Source: Bacteroidaceae bacterium (GTDB lineage Bacteria > Bacteroidota > Bacteroidia > Bacteroidales > Bacteroidaceae). Taken from it: a stretch of DNA of 64,000 nucleotides. The position numbers and the translations under genes are program-made. Of this stretch, positions 8,346 to 17,745 are shown piece after piece (within the stretch, counting starts at the first letter, position 1; the number at the start of each line of letters is the position of its first letter). The notes under the pieces are model-generated. The model was given only the letters and a program-made list of their open reading frames with translations. It was not told where the DNA came from and made no database searches. The stretch lies in assembly GCA_017427065.1 (NCBI GenBank), contig JAFRTL010000016.1, positions 62,001 through 126,000 of the forward strand, written 5' to 3'.

Positions 8346-10124
8346 ATGAAGAAGGAAATCAAATTCAGTCTTGTATATCGAGACATGTTCCAGAGCTCTG
8401 GTAAATTCCAGCCTAGAGTAGATCAATTGGTACGTATTGCTCCGGTAATTATCGACATGGGTTGCTTCGACCGCGTAGAAACTAACGGTGGTGCTTTCGA
8501 GCAGGTAAACCTGATGTATGGTGAGAATCCAAACATTGCAGTGCGTGCATTTACAAAGCCTTTCAACGAGGTAGGTATCAAAACCCACATGCTTGACCGT
8601 GGTCTGAACGCATTGCGCATGTATCCATGTCCTGTGGATGTGCGTAAGCTGATGTATAAGGTAAAGTATGCTCAAGGTGTGGATATCACCCGAATCTTCG
8701 ATGGTCTGAATGATGCCAACAATATCATTCCATCCATCAAGTATGCACTTGAAGGCGGCATGACTCCACAGGCTACCCTTTGTATCACTTATTCTCCTAT
8801 CCATACTGTTGAATACTACACCAAGTTGGCCGACAAGCTGATTGAGGCCGGTGCACAGGAGATCTGCTTGAAGGATATGGCAGGTATCGGTCGCCCATGG
8901 TCCTTAGGCGAACTTACCAAAAACATCAAGAAGCGCCATCCTGAAATCGTGATCCAGTATCACGGTCATAGCGGCCCAGGCCTGTCTGTGGCTTCTATGT
9001 TGGAGGTTGCCGAGGCTGGTGCCGATGTGCTCGACGTAGCCATCGAACCACTATCTTGGGGTAAGGTTCATCCAGACGTGATTACCATTCAGGCCATGCT
9101 GAAGGATGCTGGCTTCTTGGTAAAGGACATCAACATGAAGGCTTACATGCAGGCACGTGCCTTGACACAGGAGTTCATCGACGACTTCTTGGGTTATTTC
9201 ATGGATCCTACCAACAAGCACATGTCTTCACTGCTGCTTAAGTGCGGTCTGCCTGGCGGTATGATGGGTTCAATGATGGCCGATATGAAGGGCATGATGC
9301 CAGTTATCAATATGTCACTCAAGGCACAGGATAAGCCAGAGATGACACTCGATGAGGTGGTTATCAAATTGTTTGATGAAGTAGAATATGTATGGCCTAA
9401 GGTTGGTTATCCTCCTTTGGTGACTCCATTCAGCCAGTACGTGAAGAACATCGCTTTGATGAATATACTGGCCGAAGCACAGGGCAAGCCTCGCTACAGC
9501 CTGCTCACCGATAAGAGCATCTGGGGTATGATTCTGGGCAAGAGCGGACAGCTTCCAGGTGAAGTCGCTCCAGAAATCAAGGAGCTGGCTAAGGAGCAGG
9601 GCTTGGAGTTCTTCACAGGCGACGTTCAGGCACTCTATCCAGACAATATGGATACCTTCCGCAAGGAGATGGAAGAGAATGGCTGGGAGACTGGTCCAGA
9701 CGACGAGGAACTCTTCGAGTTTGCCATGCACCCAGAACAGTACCGTCCGTTTAAGAGCGGCGTAGCTAAGGAGCGCTTCGAGGCCGACCTCCAGAAGGCT
9801 AAGGATGCGGCTATGGCTAAGCAGGGCTTCAGCATGGAAGATGTGCTCAAGATGAAGCGTGCTAAGGCAGAGCCTATCGAGGCATTGGAGAAGGGTCAGA
9901 TCCTGTGGGAGATCGACCGTGAGCAGCAGTCTATAGCACCTACCGTTGGTACCAAGTTCAAGGAGGGCGACCACTTCTGCTACATCCAGACCCCTTGGGG
10001 CTTGAAGGAAATCTTTGCTAACTTCACCGGTAAGATCATCGAGGTTTGCGTGAAGCAGGGTGAAACGGCCGATAAGGGCGATGTATTGGCCTATATCGAG
10101 CGTACTGATAAGAAAGAGGCTTAA
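8346..10124 (+). CDS. Oxaloacetate decarboxylase/pyruvate carboxylase-type carboxyltransferase subunit
   Basis: This 592-residue protein has the architecture of the OadA / pyruvate carboxylase B subunit. An HMGL-like TIM barrel carries YRDMFQSS near the N-terminus, RIFDGLND, the metal-ligand region KDMAG and HGHSG. A conserved PYC_OADA domain follows, then a C-terminal biotinyl/lipoyl-like fold at about 515-585. The usual biotin site (AMKM) is missing: the aligned stretch is IQTPWGLKEI with Trp551 where lysine is expected, although the following TGKIIEVCVKQGE hairpin is kept. The protein may thus use a separate biotin carrier or not be biotinylated. No beta or gamma decarboxylase subunit is adjacent. 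The substrate is uncertain. Confidence 0.8.
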   Translation: MKKEIKFSLVYRDMFQSSGKFQPRVDQLVRIAPVIIDMGCFDRVETNGGAFEQVNLMYGENPNIAVRAFTKPFNEVGIKTHMLDRGLNALRMYPCPVDVRKLMYKVKYAQGVDITRIFDGLNDANNIIPSIKYALEGGMTPQATLCITYSPIHTVEYYTKLADKLIEAGAQEICLKDMAGIGRPWSLGELTKNIKKRHPEIVIQYHGHSGPGLSVASMLEVAEAGADVLDVAIEPLSWGKVHPDVITIQAMLKDAGFLVKDINMKAYMQARALTQEFIDDFLGYFMDPTNKHMSSLLLKCGLPGGMMGSMMADMKGMMPVINMSLKAQDKPEMTLDEVVIKLFDEVEYVWPKVGYPPLVTPFSQYVKNIALMNILAEAQGKPRYSLLTDKSIWGMILGKSGQLPGEVAPEIKELAKEQGLEFFTGDVQALYPDNMDTFRKEMEENGWETGPDDEELFEFAMHPEQYRPFKSGVAKERFEADLQKAKDAAMAKQGFSMEDVLKMKRAKAEPIEALEKGQILWEIDREQQSIAPTVGTKFKEGDHFCYIQTPWGLKEIFANFTGKIIEVCVKQGETADKGDVLAYIERTDKKEA

Positions 10125-10146
10125 GCCTGATTTTTAATCATATAGA

Positions 10147-10182
10147 GGAAGGCTGTCAAAGCTATTTTGACAGCCTTTCCTT
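10147..10182 (+). terminator. Terminator after the carboxyltransferase gene
   Basis: GGAAGGCTGTCAAA pairs with TTTGACAGCCTTTCC around a five-base loop, followed by TTATT. It ends 21 bases before the aminopeptidase start chosen here, which argues against the longer upstream start at 10167 lying inside the hairpin. Confidence 0.85.
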
Positions 10183-10202
10183 ATTATAAACTTCAAATCT
10201 TT

Positions 10203-11597
10203 ATGAAAAAACACCTACTTACAACTGCTATGTTACTAGCAGTCATGACCGCCGTTCAGGCACAGACCGCAGGGGGCGGCATTAGCGCCCAGATGCTTGA
10301 CCAATTGAAGCAGAGCTACCAGGAAACGCCGTCTGACAAAGCCATCCGTAATGCCATTGGCAGCAACGATATCCGTGCCTTGGCACTCAATCATGACAAC
10401 CTCACAGCGATGGATACTCACTTCTCCATCCGCGTGGATTCCAAAGGCATTACCGACCAAAAATCCTCCGGACGCTGTTGGCTGTTTACAGGATTGAACA
10501 TCATGCGCGCCAAGGCCATTGCCAAGTACGAACTTCCGACGTTTGAATTTTCACAGAACTACCTCTTCTTCTATGACCAATTGGAGAAGGCCAACCTCTT
10601 CCTACAAGGTATGATAGACACGGCCGACAAACCTGTTGACGACCAGATGGTTAGTTGGCTATTCCAGCACCCTTTGAGCGATGGCGGTACCTTCTGCGGT
10701 GTGGCTGATTTGGCTATGAAATACGGCTTGGTGCCAAAGGATGTGATGCCCGAAACCTATAGCAGTGACAATACCTCACGCATGGCTAGCCTCATTTCCG
10801 AAAAACTTCGTGAGTTCGGCTTGGAACTGCGTGATATGAAGGGTAGGAGGGCGGCTGATATTCAAGCTAAGAAGACTGAGCAGTTGCAGACCATCTACCG
10901 CATGTTGGCTCTGACTTTAGGTGTGCCACCTACCGAGTTTGATTTCATCCGTCGCGATGCCAAGGGCGATCCTGTGGAAGTGGAACACCATACCCCGATG
11001 ACCTTCTTGCAGAAATATGGCGACACCGGCTTGCTCACTAACTATGTGATGCTGATGAACGACCCTACTCGCGAGTATTACAAGACCTATCAGATCAATT
11101 ACGACCGCCACACCTATGATGGCAAGGATTGGACCTACCTTAACCTCCCTATCGACGAGATTAAGGAGATGGCCATCGCTTCATTGAAAGACAATACAGC
11201 CATGTATTTCTCCTGCGATGTGGGTAAGTTTGCCAACAACCAGCGCGGTTTGCTCGACATCAACAACTACGACTATGGCTCCCTGATGGGTACTACTTTC
11301 GGCATGGACAAGAAACAGCGCATCCAGACCTTCCAGAGCATGTCAAGCCACGCTATCACCCTGATGGCGGTAGATTTGGATAAGGCTGGCAAGCCTACCA
11401 AGTGGATGGTAGAGAACAGTTGGGGTGCTGCTAGCGGCTACCAAGGTCACCTCATCATGACCGACGAGTGGTTTAACGAGTACATGTTCCGTCTGGTGGT
11501 AGAAACCAAGTACGTGCCTGCCCGTGTGCAAGAGATGTTCAAGCAAAAACCGACCCTCCTGCCAGCATGGGATCCTATGTTTGCTGAAGAAGACTGA
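10203..11597 (+). CDS. Secreted C1B cysteine aminopeptidase (bleomycin hydrolase/PepC family)
   Basis: This is a papain-like aminopeptidase of the bleomycin hydrolase family, which trims N-terminal residues from peptides. With the start at 10203 the protein has 464 residues and a clear signal peptide, MKKHLLTTAMLLAVMTAVQA, so it acts in the periplasm, unlike cytoplasmic PepC. The catalytic Cys92 lies in KSSGRCWLF, the catalytic His in SSHAITLMAVD, and the Asn in VENSWG. An alternative start at 10167 overlaps the preceding terminator and would bury the signal peptide. The gene is flanked by terminators on both sides and so is probably a single-gene unit. Confidence 0.9.
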   Translation: MKKHLLTTAMLLAVMTAVQAQTAGGGISAQMLDQLKQSYQETPSDKAIRNAIGSNDIRALALNHDNLTAMDTHFSIRVDSKGITDQKSSGRCWLFTGLNIMRAKAIAKYELPTFEFSQNYLFFYDQLEKANLFLQGMIDTADKPVDDQMVSWLFQHPLSDGGTFCGVADLAMKYGLVPKDVMPETYSSDNTSRMASLISEKLREFGLELRDMKGRRAADIQAKKTEQLQTIYRMLALTLGVPPTEFDFIRRDAKGDPVEVEHHTPMTFLQKYGDTGLLTNYVMLMNDPTREYYKTYQINYDRHTYDGKDWTYLNLPIDEIKEMAIASLKDNTAMYFSCDVGKFANNQRGLLDINNYDYGSLMGTTFGMDKKQRIQTFQSMSSHAITLMAVDLDKAGKPTKWMVENSWGAASGYQGHLIMTDEWFNEYMFRLVVETKYVPARVQEMFKQKPTLLPAWDPMFAEED

Positions 11598-11622
11598 CGG
11601 ACTGTCCATAATAAATGTATAG

Positions 11623-11670
11623 AAAGAGGAAGAATTTGCATTTTTGCATGCAATTACTTCCTCTTTTATT
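11623..11670 (+). terminator. Terminator after the aminopeptidase gene
   Basis: AAAGAGGAAG (11623-11632) pairs with CTTCCTCTTT (11657-11666). An inner TTTGCA/TGCAA pairing lies inside, and T-rich sequence follows. Confidence 0.7.
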
Positions 11671-11692
11671 TTTAAGGTGTGTTATTATTTCT

Positions 11693-11700
11693 TAACTTTG
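11693..11700 (+). promoter_or_regulatory. -7 promoter element of the nqr operon
   Basis: TAACTTTG is a perfect TAnnTTTG match, 37 bases before nqrA and just after the preceding terminator. The -33 box is weak. Confidence 0.55.
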
Positions 11701-11737
11701 CACCAAATTATAAAAACCTTTATATTAATATAAACGC

Positions 11738-13087
11738 ATGGCAAATGTAATTAAATTACGCAAAGGCCTTGACATCAACCTGAAAGGCAAACCCGCTGCG
11801 GAATTACTGAAGGTAGAAGAGCCTGGTTTCTATTCATTGGTACCAGACGATTTTACTGGCGTGACTCCAAAAGTGGTAGTCAAAGACGGACAGAATGTTT
11901 TGGCCGGGGAACCCTTGTTTATCGACAAGAACAACCCTGAAGTAAAGTTTGTATCGCCCGTTAGCGGCGTAGTTGCAAGCGTAGAACGCGGTGCGCGTCG
12001 AAAGGTGATGAACATCATTGTTGAGGCCGACAAAGACCAGAAGTCAGTGGACTTCGGTAAGAAAGACCCTGCAAAGATGTCGGCAGAAGAGATGAAAGCC
12101 CTGCTCCTGGAGTCAGGCATGTTCGCATTCTTCCGCACTCGTCCTTACGATGTGATCGCCGTTCCTACCCAGTCTCCGAGAGCCATTTTCATCTCGGCTT
12201 TCGACAGTGCTCCGCTGGCACCTGATTTCCAGTTCCAGATCAAAGGTGAGGAAGCAAACTTCCAGACTGGCTTGACAGCTCTTTCAAAGATTGCCAAGAC
12301 TTACCTTGGTATTAGTGTTAATCAGAAATCTGCTGCACTCAAGCAGGTTCAGAATGTTACGGTAACCGCATTCGACGGTCCACATCCAGCAGGTAACGTA
12401 GGCGTTCAGATTAATCACGTGGCTCCTGTATGCAAGGGCGAAGTGGTTTGGACCATCGGCGCAGAGGCAGTGATCTTCATCGGTCGCTTGCTCAATACTG
12501 GTAAGGTGGACTTCACTCGCACCGTGGCCATCACAGGCTCAGAGGTGCTGAAACCAGCCTATGTGAAGCTGAAGGTAGGCGCTAAGCTCGATAAGGTCTT
12601 CGCTGGCAAGGTAACAACAGGTAAGAACCTGCGCTACATCAGCGGCAACGTGCTTACGGGCAAGCAGATCACTCCAGATGCTTATCTGGGTGCGTTCCAT
12701 GCTCAGCTCTCCGTGATTCCAGAAGGCAACGACGAGAACGAGTTCCTCGGTTGGATCATGCCACGTACAAACCAGTTCAGCGTGAACCGTTCATACTTCA
12801 GCTGGCTGCAGGGCAAGAAGGAATATACGCTCGATGCCCGCGTGAAGGGTGGTGAGCGTCACATGATCATGTCTGGCGAGTACGACAGCGTATTCCCAAT
12901 GGACATCTATCCAGAATACCTGGTGAAGGCCATCATCGCTGGCGACATCGACAAGATGGAAGCCCTGGGTATCTACGAGGTAGCTCCTGAAGACTTTGCA
13001 CTCTGCGAGTTTGTCTGCTCTTCCAAGGTAGAAGTACAGCGCATCGTGCGCACCGGTTTGGACAACCTGCGCAAGGAAATGGCTTAA
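11738..13087 (+). CDS. nqrA: Na+-translocating NADH:quinone reductase subunit A
   Basis: NqrA is the peripheral, quinone-associated subunit of the sodium-pumping NADH:quinone oxidoreductase at the cytoplasmic face. The 449-residue protein starts IKLRKGLDINLKGKP, a family hallmark, then has biotinyl-like and ubiquinone-site segments (VGVQINHVAPVCKGEVVW). It is the first gene of a complete nqrABCDEF operon with 11-34-base gaps between genes, followed by one terminator. In gut Bacteroidales this complex couples NADH oxidation to a Na+ gradient, together with menaquinone (menA is at 31149-32051). Confidence 0.96.
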   Translation: MANVIKLRKGLDINLKGKPAAELLKVEEPGFYSLVPDDFTGVTPKVVVKDGQNVLAGEPLFIDKNNPEVKFVSPVSGVVASVERGARRKVMNIIVEADKDQKSVDFGKKDPAKMSAEEMKALLLESGMFAFFRTRPYDVIAVPTQSPRAIFISAFDSAPLAPDFQFQIKGEEANFQTGLTALSKIAKTYLGISVNQKSAALKQVQNVTVTAFDGPHPAGNVGVQINHVAPVCKGEVVWTIGAEAVIFIGRLLNTGKVDFTRTVAITGSEVLKPAYVKLKVGAKLDKVFAGKVTTGKNLRYISGNVLTGKQITPDAYLGAFHAQLSVIPEGNDENEFLGWIMPRTNQFSVNRSYFSWLQGKKEYTLDARVKGGERHMIMSGEYDSVFPMDIYPEYLVKAIIAGDIDKMEALGIYEVAPEDFALCEFVCSSKVEVQRIVRTGLDNLRKEMA

Positions 13088-13121
13088 AGGATGTAATAAA
13101 TGTTTTAACAATAGATAGTAA

Positions 13122-14294
13122 ATGAAAGCGTTAAGAAATTATCTCGATAAGATAAAGCCGAGCTTCGAGGAAGGCGGTAAGCTGCACGCATTCAGGTCGG
13201 TGTTCGACGGATTTGAGACATTCCTCTTCGTCCCAAACACCACAGCCAAGTGCGGTACGCACATCCATGACGCCATTGACAGCAAACGCATTATGTCTAT
13301 GGTGGTCATCGCCCTCATTCCTGCCATGTTGTTCGGTATGTATAACGTGGGCTATCAGCACTACACTGCCGTTGGTGAGCAGGGTGGTTTCTGGGCCATG
13401 TTCTTCTATGGTTTCTTGGCAGTTCTGCCAAAGATCATCGTTTCTTATGTCGTGGGCTTGGGCATCGAGTTCGTCGTAGCCCAGTGGAAGCACGAGGAGA
13501 TTCAGGAAGGCTTCCTGGTGACAGGTTTCATCATTCCGCTCATCGTGCCTGTAGAGTGCCCATTGTGGATTCTGGCTATTGCCACTGCGTTTGCAGTGAT
13601 TTTCGCTAAGGAAGTCTTCGGCGGTACGGGTATGAACGTGTTCAACGTGGCCCTTATCACCCGTGCGTTCCTCTTCTTCGCCTATCCAGCCAAGATGTCG
13701 GGCGATGCCGTTTGGGTATCTGGCGACACCATCTTCGGTCTGGGTGGCAAGGCAGTCGACGGCCTTACGGTGGCTACCCCTCTGGGACAGGCTGCCACGG
13801 GCGTAGATGTTACCTATTCTCTTCCAGATATGATCACTGGTTTTATCCCAGGTTCTATCGGTGAGACCAGCGTCATCGCCATTGCCATCGGTGCAGTGAT
13901 TTTGCTCTGGACGGGCGTTGCCAGCTGGAAGACCATGTGCTCAGTGTTCGTTGGTGGTGCCGTGATGGGCTTGATCTTCAATGCCATTGGTCCTAGCACC
14001 GATATCGCTCAGCTGCCTTGGTATGAACATCTGGTGCTGGGTGGCTTCTGTTTCGGTGCCGTGTTCATGGCTACAGACCCTGTAACCTCTGCACGCACAG
14101 AGACCGGTAAGTACATCTATGGCTTCCTGATCGGTGCCATGGCAATCATCATCCGCGTGCTCAATCCTGGTTATCCAGAGGGCATGATGATGGCCATCCT
14201 GCTGATGAACGTGTTTGCTCCGCTGATCGACTACTACGTGGTTCAGAGCAACATCAACCGCCGTGCAAAGCGTGCTGTATTGTCTAACAAATAA
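13122..14294 (+). CDS. nqrB: Na+-NQR subunit B (membrane, covalent FMN)
   Basis: NqrB is a polytopic membrane subunit of the sodium pump carrying covalently bound FMN. The 390-residue protein has about ten hydrophobic segments. The flavinylation site is visible as DGLTVATPL, with Thr219 as the expected phosphoester-linked residue. The segment ATDPVTSARTETGKYIYG near the C-terminus is typical of the NqrB/RnfD family. It begins 34 bases after nqrA. No ApbE flavin transferase gene, needed for FMN attachment, is present in this window. Confidence 0.96.
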   Translation: MKALRNYLDKIKPSFEEGGKLHAFRSVFDGFETFLFVPNTTAKCGTHIHDAIDSKRIMSMVVIALIPAMLFGMYNVGYQHYTAVGEQGGFWAMFFYGFLAVLPKIIVSYVVGLGIEFVVAQWKHEEIQEGFLVTGFIIPLIVPVECPLWILAIATAFAVIFAKEVFGGTGMNVFNVALITRAFLFFAYPAKMSGDAVWVSGDTIFGLGGKAVDGLTVATPLGQAATGVDVTYSLPDMITGFIPGSIGETSVIAIAIGAVILLWTGVASWKTMCSVFVGGAVMGLIFNAIGPSTDIAQLPWYEHLVLGGFCFGAVFMATDPVTSARTETGKYIYGFLIGAMAIIIRVLNPGYPEGMMMAILLMNVFAPLIDYYVVQSNINRRAKRAVLSNK

Positions 14295-14308
14295 ATGCCA
14301 GAACGAAA

Positions 14309-14983
14309 ATGAAAACGAATAGTAATACCTATACAATCATTTATGCTGCGGTGATGGTGGTTATCGTAGCATTCCTGCTGGCATTCGTTAGCTCTGCTCT
14401 CAAGAGCAAGCAAGACCAGAACGTAGAGTTGGATACCAAGAAGCAGATTCTGTACGCCCTCAACGTTCGCGACATCAACGATGCCGATGCACAGTACAAC
14501 CAGATTATCAAGAAAGACTGTGTGATGACTCCTGCAGGTGACTTGCAAGACTACAACGGCAAGTTCATCACAGGCTTCGAGAAAGATGCCAAGCACAATG
14601 GCAACTTCCACGTATTCGTAGCCGAAGTCAACGGTCAGACCAAGTACGTGTTCCCAGTCTATGGCGCAGGCCTTTGGGGCGCTATCTGGGGCTATGTGGC
14701 ACTGAACGATGATAAGGATACCGTTTACGGTACCTACTTCTCACATGCCAGCGAGACTCCGGGTCTAGGTGCCGAGATCGCTACCGAGTGGTTCCAGAAT
14801 TCCTTCATCAACAAGAAGGTGCTCAATGCCGGTAAGGTTGCCCTCAGTGTGGTGAAGAACGGCAATGCCAAGGGCAATGCCAACTTGGTGGACGGCGTTT
14901 CCGGTGGTACCATGACCTCTAACGGTGTAGATGCCATGCTGAAGGATTGCCTGAGCAATTATGAAGTATTTTTAAACAAATAA
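14309..14983 (+). CDS. nqrC: Na+-NQR subunit C (covalent FMN)
   Basis: NqrC has one N-terminal transmembrane helix (residues about 9-30) and a periplasmic domain with the second covalent FMN. The flavin-attachment motif reads DGVSGGTMTSNGV, with Thr201 as the acceptor. The usual SGAT is SGGT here, but the acceptor Thr and the following TSNGV are kept. Length (224) is in the normal range for Bacteroidetes. It is the third gene of the operon, 14 bases after nqrB. Confidence 0.95.
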   Translation: MKTNSNTYTIIYAAVMVVIVAFLLAFVSSALKSKQDQNVELDTKKQILYALNVRDINDADAQYNQIIKKDCVMTPAGDLQDYNGKFITGFEKDAKHNGNFHVFVAEVNGQTKYVFPVYGAGLWGAIWGYVALNDDKDTVYGTYFSHASETPGLGAEIATEWFQNSFINKKVLNAGKVALSVVKNGNAKGNANLVDGVSGGTMTSNGVDAMLKDCLSNYEVFLNK

Positions 14984-15003
14984 GGTAGAGGAGGAATAAG
15001 AAT

Positions 15004-15639
15004 ATGTCAGAATTATTTTCAGCTAAGAATAAAGAAGTATTCACTACTCCCCTGGGCTTGAACAACCCTGTGACCGTGCAGGTGCTGGGTATCTGCTCTG
15101 CATTGGCAGTGACCAGCAAGCTGGAGCCAGCCATCGTGATGGGTCTGGCTGTGACCGTCATCACCGCGTTTGCTAATGTGGTGATCTCCCTGCTGCGTAA
15201 GACGGTGCCAAACCGCATCCGCATCATCGTACAGCTGGTGGTGGTTGCGAGCTTGGTGACCATAGTAAGTGAGATTCTGAAAGCCTTCGCTTACGACGTG
15301 AGTGTACAGCTTTCTGTATATGTGGGCCTTATCATCACCAACTGTATCCTCATGGGTCGTCTGGAGGCATTCGCCATGCAGAACGGACCATGGGAGTCAT
15401 TCCTCGATGGTGTAGGCAATGGATTGGGCTATGCCAAGATCCTCGTGATCACCGCATTTGTCCGCGAACTCTTGGGCTCAGGTACGTTGCTTGGTTTCAA
15501 CATCCTGAATTACGACTTTATCAAGGATATGGGTTACATGAACAATGGTTTGATGCTCATGTCACCGATGGCACTCATCATCGTGGCTTGCATCATCTGG
15601 TATCAGCGTGCTCATCACAAGGAATTGCAAGAAAAGTAA
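15004..15639 (+). CDS. nqrD: Na+-NQR subunit D
   Basis: NqrD is a six-helix integral membrane subunit homologous to NqrE and to RnfA/RnfE. The pair contributes to the sodium pathway and a buried iron site. The 211-residue protein shows the paired half-repeats, with Asn-Cys in VGLIITNCILMGR and the start LGLNNPVTVQVLGICSALAV. It begins 20 bases after nqrC, with an AGAGGAGG-like ribosome site around 14986-14995. Confidence 0.95.
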   Translation: MSELFSAKNKEVFTTPLGLNNPVTVQVLGICSALAVTSKLEPAIVMGLAVTVITAFANVVISLLRKTVPNRIRIIVQLVVVASLVTIVSEILKAFAYDVSVQLSVYVGLIITNCILMGRLEAFAMQNGPWESFLDGVGNGLGYAKILVITAFVRELLGSGTLLGFNILNYDFIKDMGYMNNGLMLMSPMALIIVACIIWYQRAHHKELQEK

Positions 15640-15650
15640 ATTAAAGCATT

Positions 15651-16277
15651 ATGGAACATTTTTTCAGTTTATTCGTTCGCTCCATTTTTGTGGACAACAT
15701 GATATTCGCGTTCTTCCTGGGTATGTGCTCATACCTGGCCGTATCTAAGAACGTGAAGACTGCGCTGGGACTTGGTGCTGCTGTGACCTTTGTGATGGTA
15801 GTGACGCTGCCTGTCAACTATCTGTTGCAGACCAAGGTGCTGGCCGAGGGTGCACTGGTAGAGGGCGTAGACCTCAGCTTCCTGAGTCTCATCCTCTTCA
15901 TCGCCGTGATTGCTGCCATCGTACAGTTGGTAGAGATGATCGTAGAGCGCTTCAGCCCCTCCCTCTATAACTCACTGGGTATCTTCCTCCCACTGATTGC
16001 TGTGAACTGCGCCATCATGGGTCTTTCACTCTTCATGCAGACCCGTATCGGTCTCAATGAGAGCGATCCTAAGTTCATCGGTGGTGTGGCCGACTGCTTT
16101 GCCTACGCCATCGGTTCCGGTATCGGTTGGTTGCTGGCCATTGTAGGTTTGGCTGCCATTCGTGAGAAGATGGCCTACTCTGACGTGCCTGCTCCCCTCA
16201 AGGGTCTGGGCATCACATTCATCACCGTGGGCCTCATGGCTTTGGCATTTATGTGTTTCTCTGGTTTGAACATTTAA
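15651..16277 (+). CDS. nqrE: Na+-NQR subunit E
   Basis: NqrE is the partner of NqrD, with six predicted helices in 208 residues and opposite topology. It starts [20 protein letters not shown] and contains the conserved Asn-Cys in [14 protein letters not shown], part of the iron-binding half-site. The gap to nqrD is 11 bases. Confidence 0.95.
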   Translation: MEHFFSLFVRSIFVDNMIFAFFLGMCSYLAVSKNVKTALGLGAAVTFVMVVTLPVNYLLQTKVLAEGALVEGVDLSFLSLILFIAVIAAIVQLVEMIVERFSPSLYNSLGIFLPLIAVNCAIMGLSLFMQTRIGLNESDPKFIGGVADCFAYAIGSGIGWLLAIVGLAAIREKMAYSDVPAPLKGLGITFITVGLMALAFMCFSGLNI

Positions 16278-16292
16278 AGAAAGGAATATACA

Positions 16293-17564
16293 ATGAATAC
16301 AAGTTTAATTTTAGCGAGCATTGGGGTATTCCTTGTAGTCATCCTCGTGCTGGTGATTCTGTTGATGGTGGCCAAGTATTATCTGGTACCTTCAGGCAAT
16401 GTGAAGATAACAATCAATGGCGGTGACAAGGAACTGGACGTAGAGAGTGGCAGTACGCTGCTCAACACGCTGGTGACCAACGATGTTCACCTCCCTTCTG
16501 CCTGCGGTGGTAAGGGCTCTTGCGGACAGTGCAAGTGCCAGGTCATCGAGGGTGGTGGTGAGATCCTGCCTTCAGAGACCTCACACTTCAGCCGTAAGCA
16601 GCAGCAAGACCATTGGCGTCTGGGCTGCCAGGTAAAGGTGAAGGGCGACCTCAGCATCAAGATTCCTGAGAGCGTGCTGGGCGTGAAGGAATATGAGTGT
16701 ACCGTAGTTTCAAATAAGAACGTGGCCTCCTTCATCAAGGAGTTTATCGTACAGCTGCCTCCAGGTGAGCACATGGACTTCGTGCCAGGTTCCTACGCAC
16801 AGATCCAGATACCTAAGTATGAAATAGACTATGACAAGGATATCGACAAGGACTCTATCGGTCCAGTCTATCTGCCATCATGGGAGAAGTTCGGCCTCTT
16901 TACGCTGAAGGCTAAGAATGACACGCCAACCGTGCGTGCTTACTCTATGGCCAACTATCCAGCCGAGGGCGACCGCTTCATGCTGACCGTACGTATCGCT
17001 ACCCCTCCATTCAAGCCAAAACCACAGGTGGGCTTCATGGACGTGCCTCCAGGCATCGCTTCTTCTTACATCTTCTCCCTGAAGCCAGGTGATAAGGTGC
17101 GCATGAGCGGTCCTTACGGAGAGTTCCATCCTAACTTCACCTCTGGCCGTGAGATGATTTGGGTAGGTGGTGGTGCCGGTATGGCTCCGCTGCGTGCACA
17201 GATCATGCACATGACCAAGACGCTGCACACCACCGATCGTAAGATGTCTTACTTCTATGGCGCCCGCTCACTCAGTGAGGTGTTCTACTTGGAGGACTTC
17301 CTGCAGATCGAGAAAGACTTCCCGAACTTCAAGTTCTATCTGGCCCTCGACCGTCCAGATCCTGAAGCCGATGCCAAGGGCGTGAAATACACTCCGGGCT
17401 TCGTGCATCAGGTGATGTACAGCGAGTACCTGAAGGATCATGAGGCTCCAGAAGATATCGAGTACTACATGTGCGGTCCTGGCCCTATGTCAAAGGCCGT
17501 AGAAGGTCTGCTCGACAGCCTGGGTGTACCTCCAGAGATGTTGAGCTACGACAACTTCGCTTGA
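16293..17564 (+). CDS. nqrF: Na+-NQR subunit F (NADH dehydrogenase, FAD and 2Fe-2S)
   Basis: NqrF is the electron entry subunit, oxidising NADH with FAD and passing electrons to a 2Fe-2S centre. The 423-residue protein has one N-terminal membrane helix (about 6-28). A plant-type ferredoxin domain has ligands Cys71, Cys77, Cys80 and Cys112. A ferredoxin-reductase domain carries RAYSMAN for FAD and the NADH-binding segment WVGGGAGMAPLRAQ. It ends with the CGPGPMSKAV nucleotide motif. All cofactor motifs are intact. It is the last gene of the operon. Confidence 0.96.
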   Translation: MNTSLILASIGVFLVVILVLVILLMVAKYYLVPSGNVKITINGGDKELDVESGSTLLNTLVTNDVHLPSACGGKGSCGQCKCQVIEGGGEILPSETSHFSRKQQQDHWRLGCQVKVKGDLSIKIPESVLGVKEYECTVVSNKNVASFIKEFIVQLPPGEHMDFVPGSYAQIQIPKYEIDYDKDIDKDSIGPVYLPSWEKFGLFTLKAKNDTPTVRAYSMANYPAEGDRFMLTVRIATPPFKPKPQVGFMDVPPGIASSYIFSLKPGDKVRMSGPYGEFHPNFTSGREMIWVGGGAGMAPLRAQIMHMTKTLHTTDRKMSYFYGARSLSEVFYLEDFLQIEKDFPNFKFYLALDRPDPEADAKGVKYTPGFVHQVMYSEYLKDHEAPEDIEYYMCGPGPMSKAVEGLLDSLGVPPEMLSYDNFA

Positions 17565-17582
17565 TACCTTATTTATATATAG

Positions 17583-17617
17583 AAAGCGGCAAGGATTTAC
17601 CTTTGCCGCTTTTTTTG
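17583..17617 (+). terminator. Terminator of the nqr operon
   Basis: AGCGGCAA pairs with TTGCCGCT around a short loop and is followed by eight T, 20 bases after the nqrF stop. Confidence 0.9.
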
Positions 17618-17689
17618 TTTCCGCATACCTGCATTTCACAGCATATTAATGCAGGATGATACCACCAATCGAGGTATCCTATTTTATTT

Positions 17690-17723
17690 TTCTAACTAGG
17701 AAAATATTTTTTGCTAGTTAGAA
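17690..17723. repeat. CTAACTAG hairpin
   Basis: TTCTAACTAG (17690-17699) pairs perfectly with CTAGTTAGAA (17714-17723) around a 14-base AT loop. The same CTAACTAG core appears at 53731-53738 and 53753-53760, and in inverse orientation at 1910-1917. It lies in the 470-base gap between nqrF and the DUF3836 gene. Confidence 0.6.
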
Positions 17724-17745
17724 AGTCTAAAAATGCCCCTGAGTC

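Noticed and set aside
9315-9974. 219-residue minus-strand open frame
   Set aside because: It is a shadow of the carboxyltransferase gene; the Leu-rich composition follows from the sense codons.
10167-10202. Longer start for the C1B aminopeptidase
   Set aside because: The upstream codons overlap the preceding terminator hairpin and would place a signal peptide 12 residues inside the protein.
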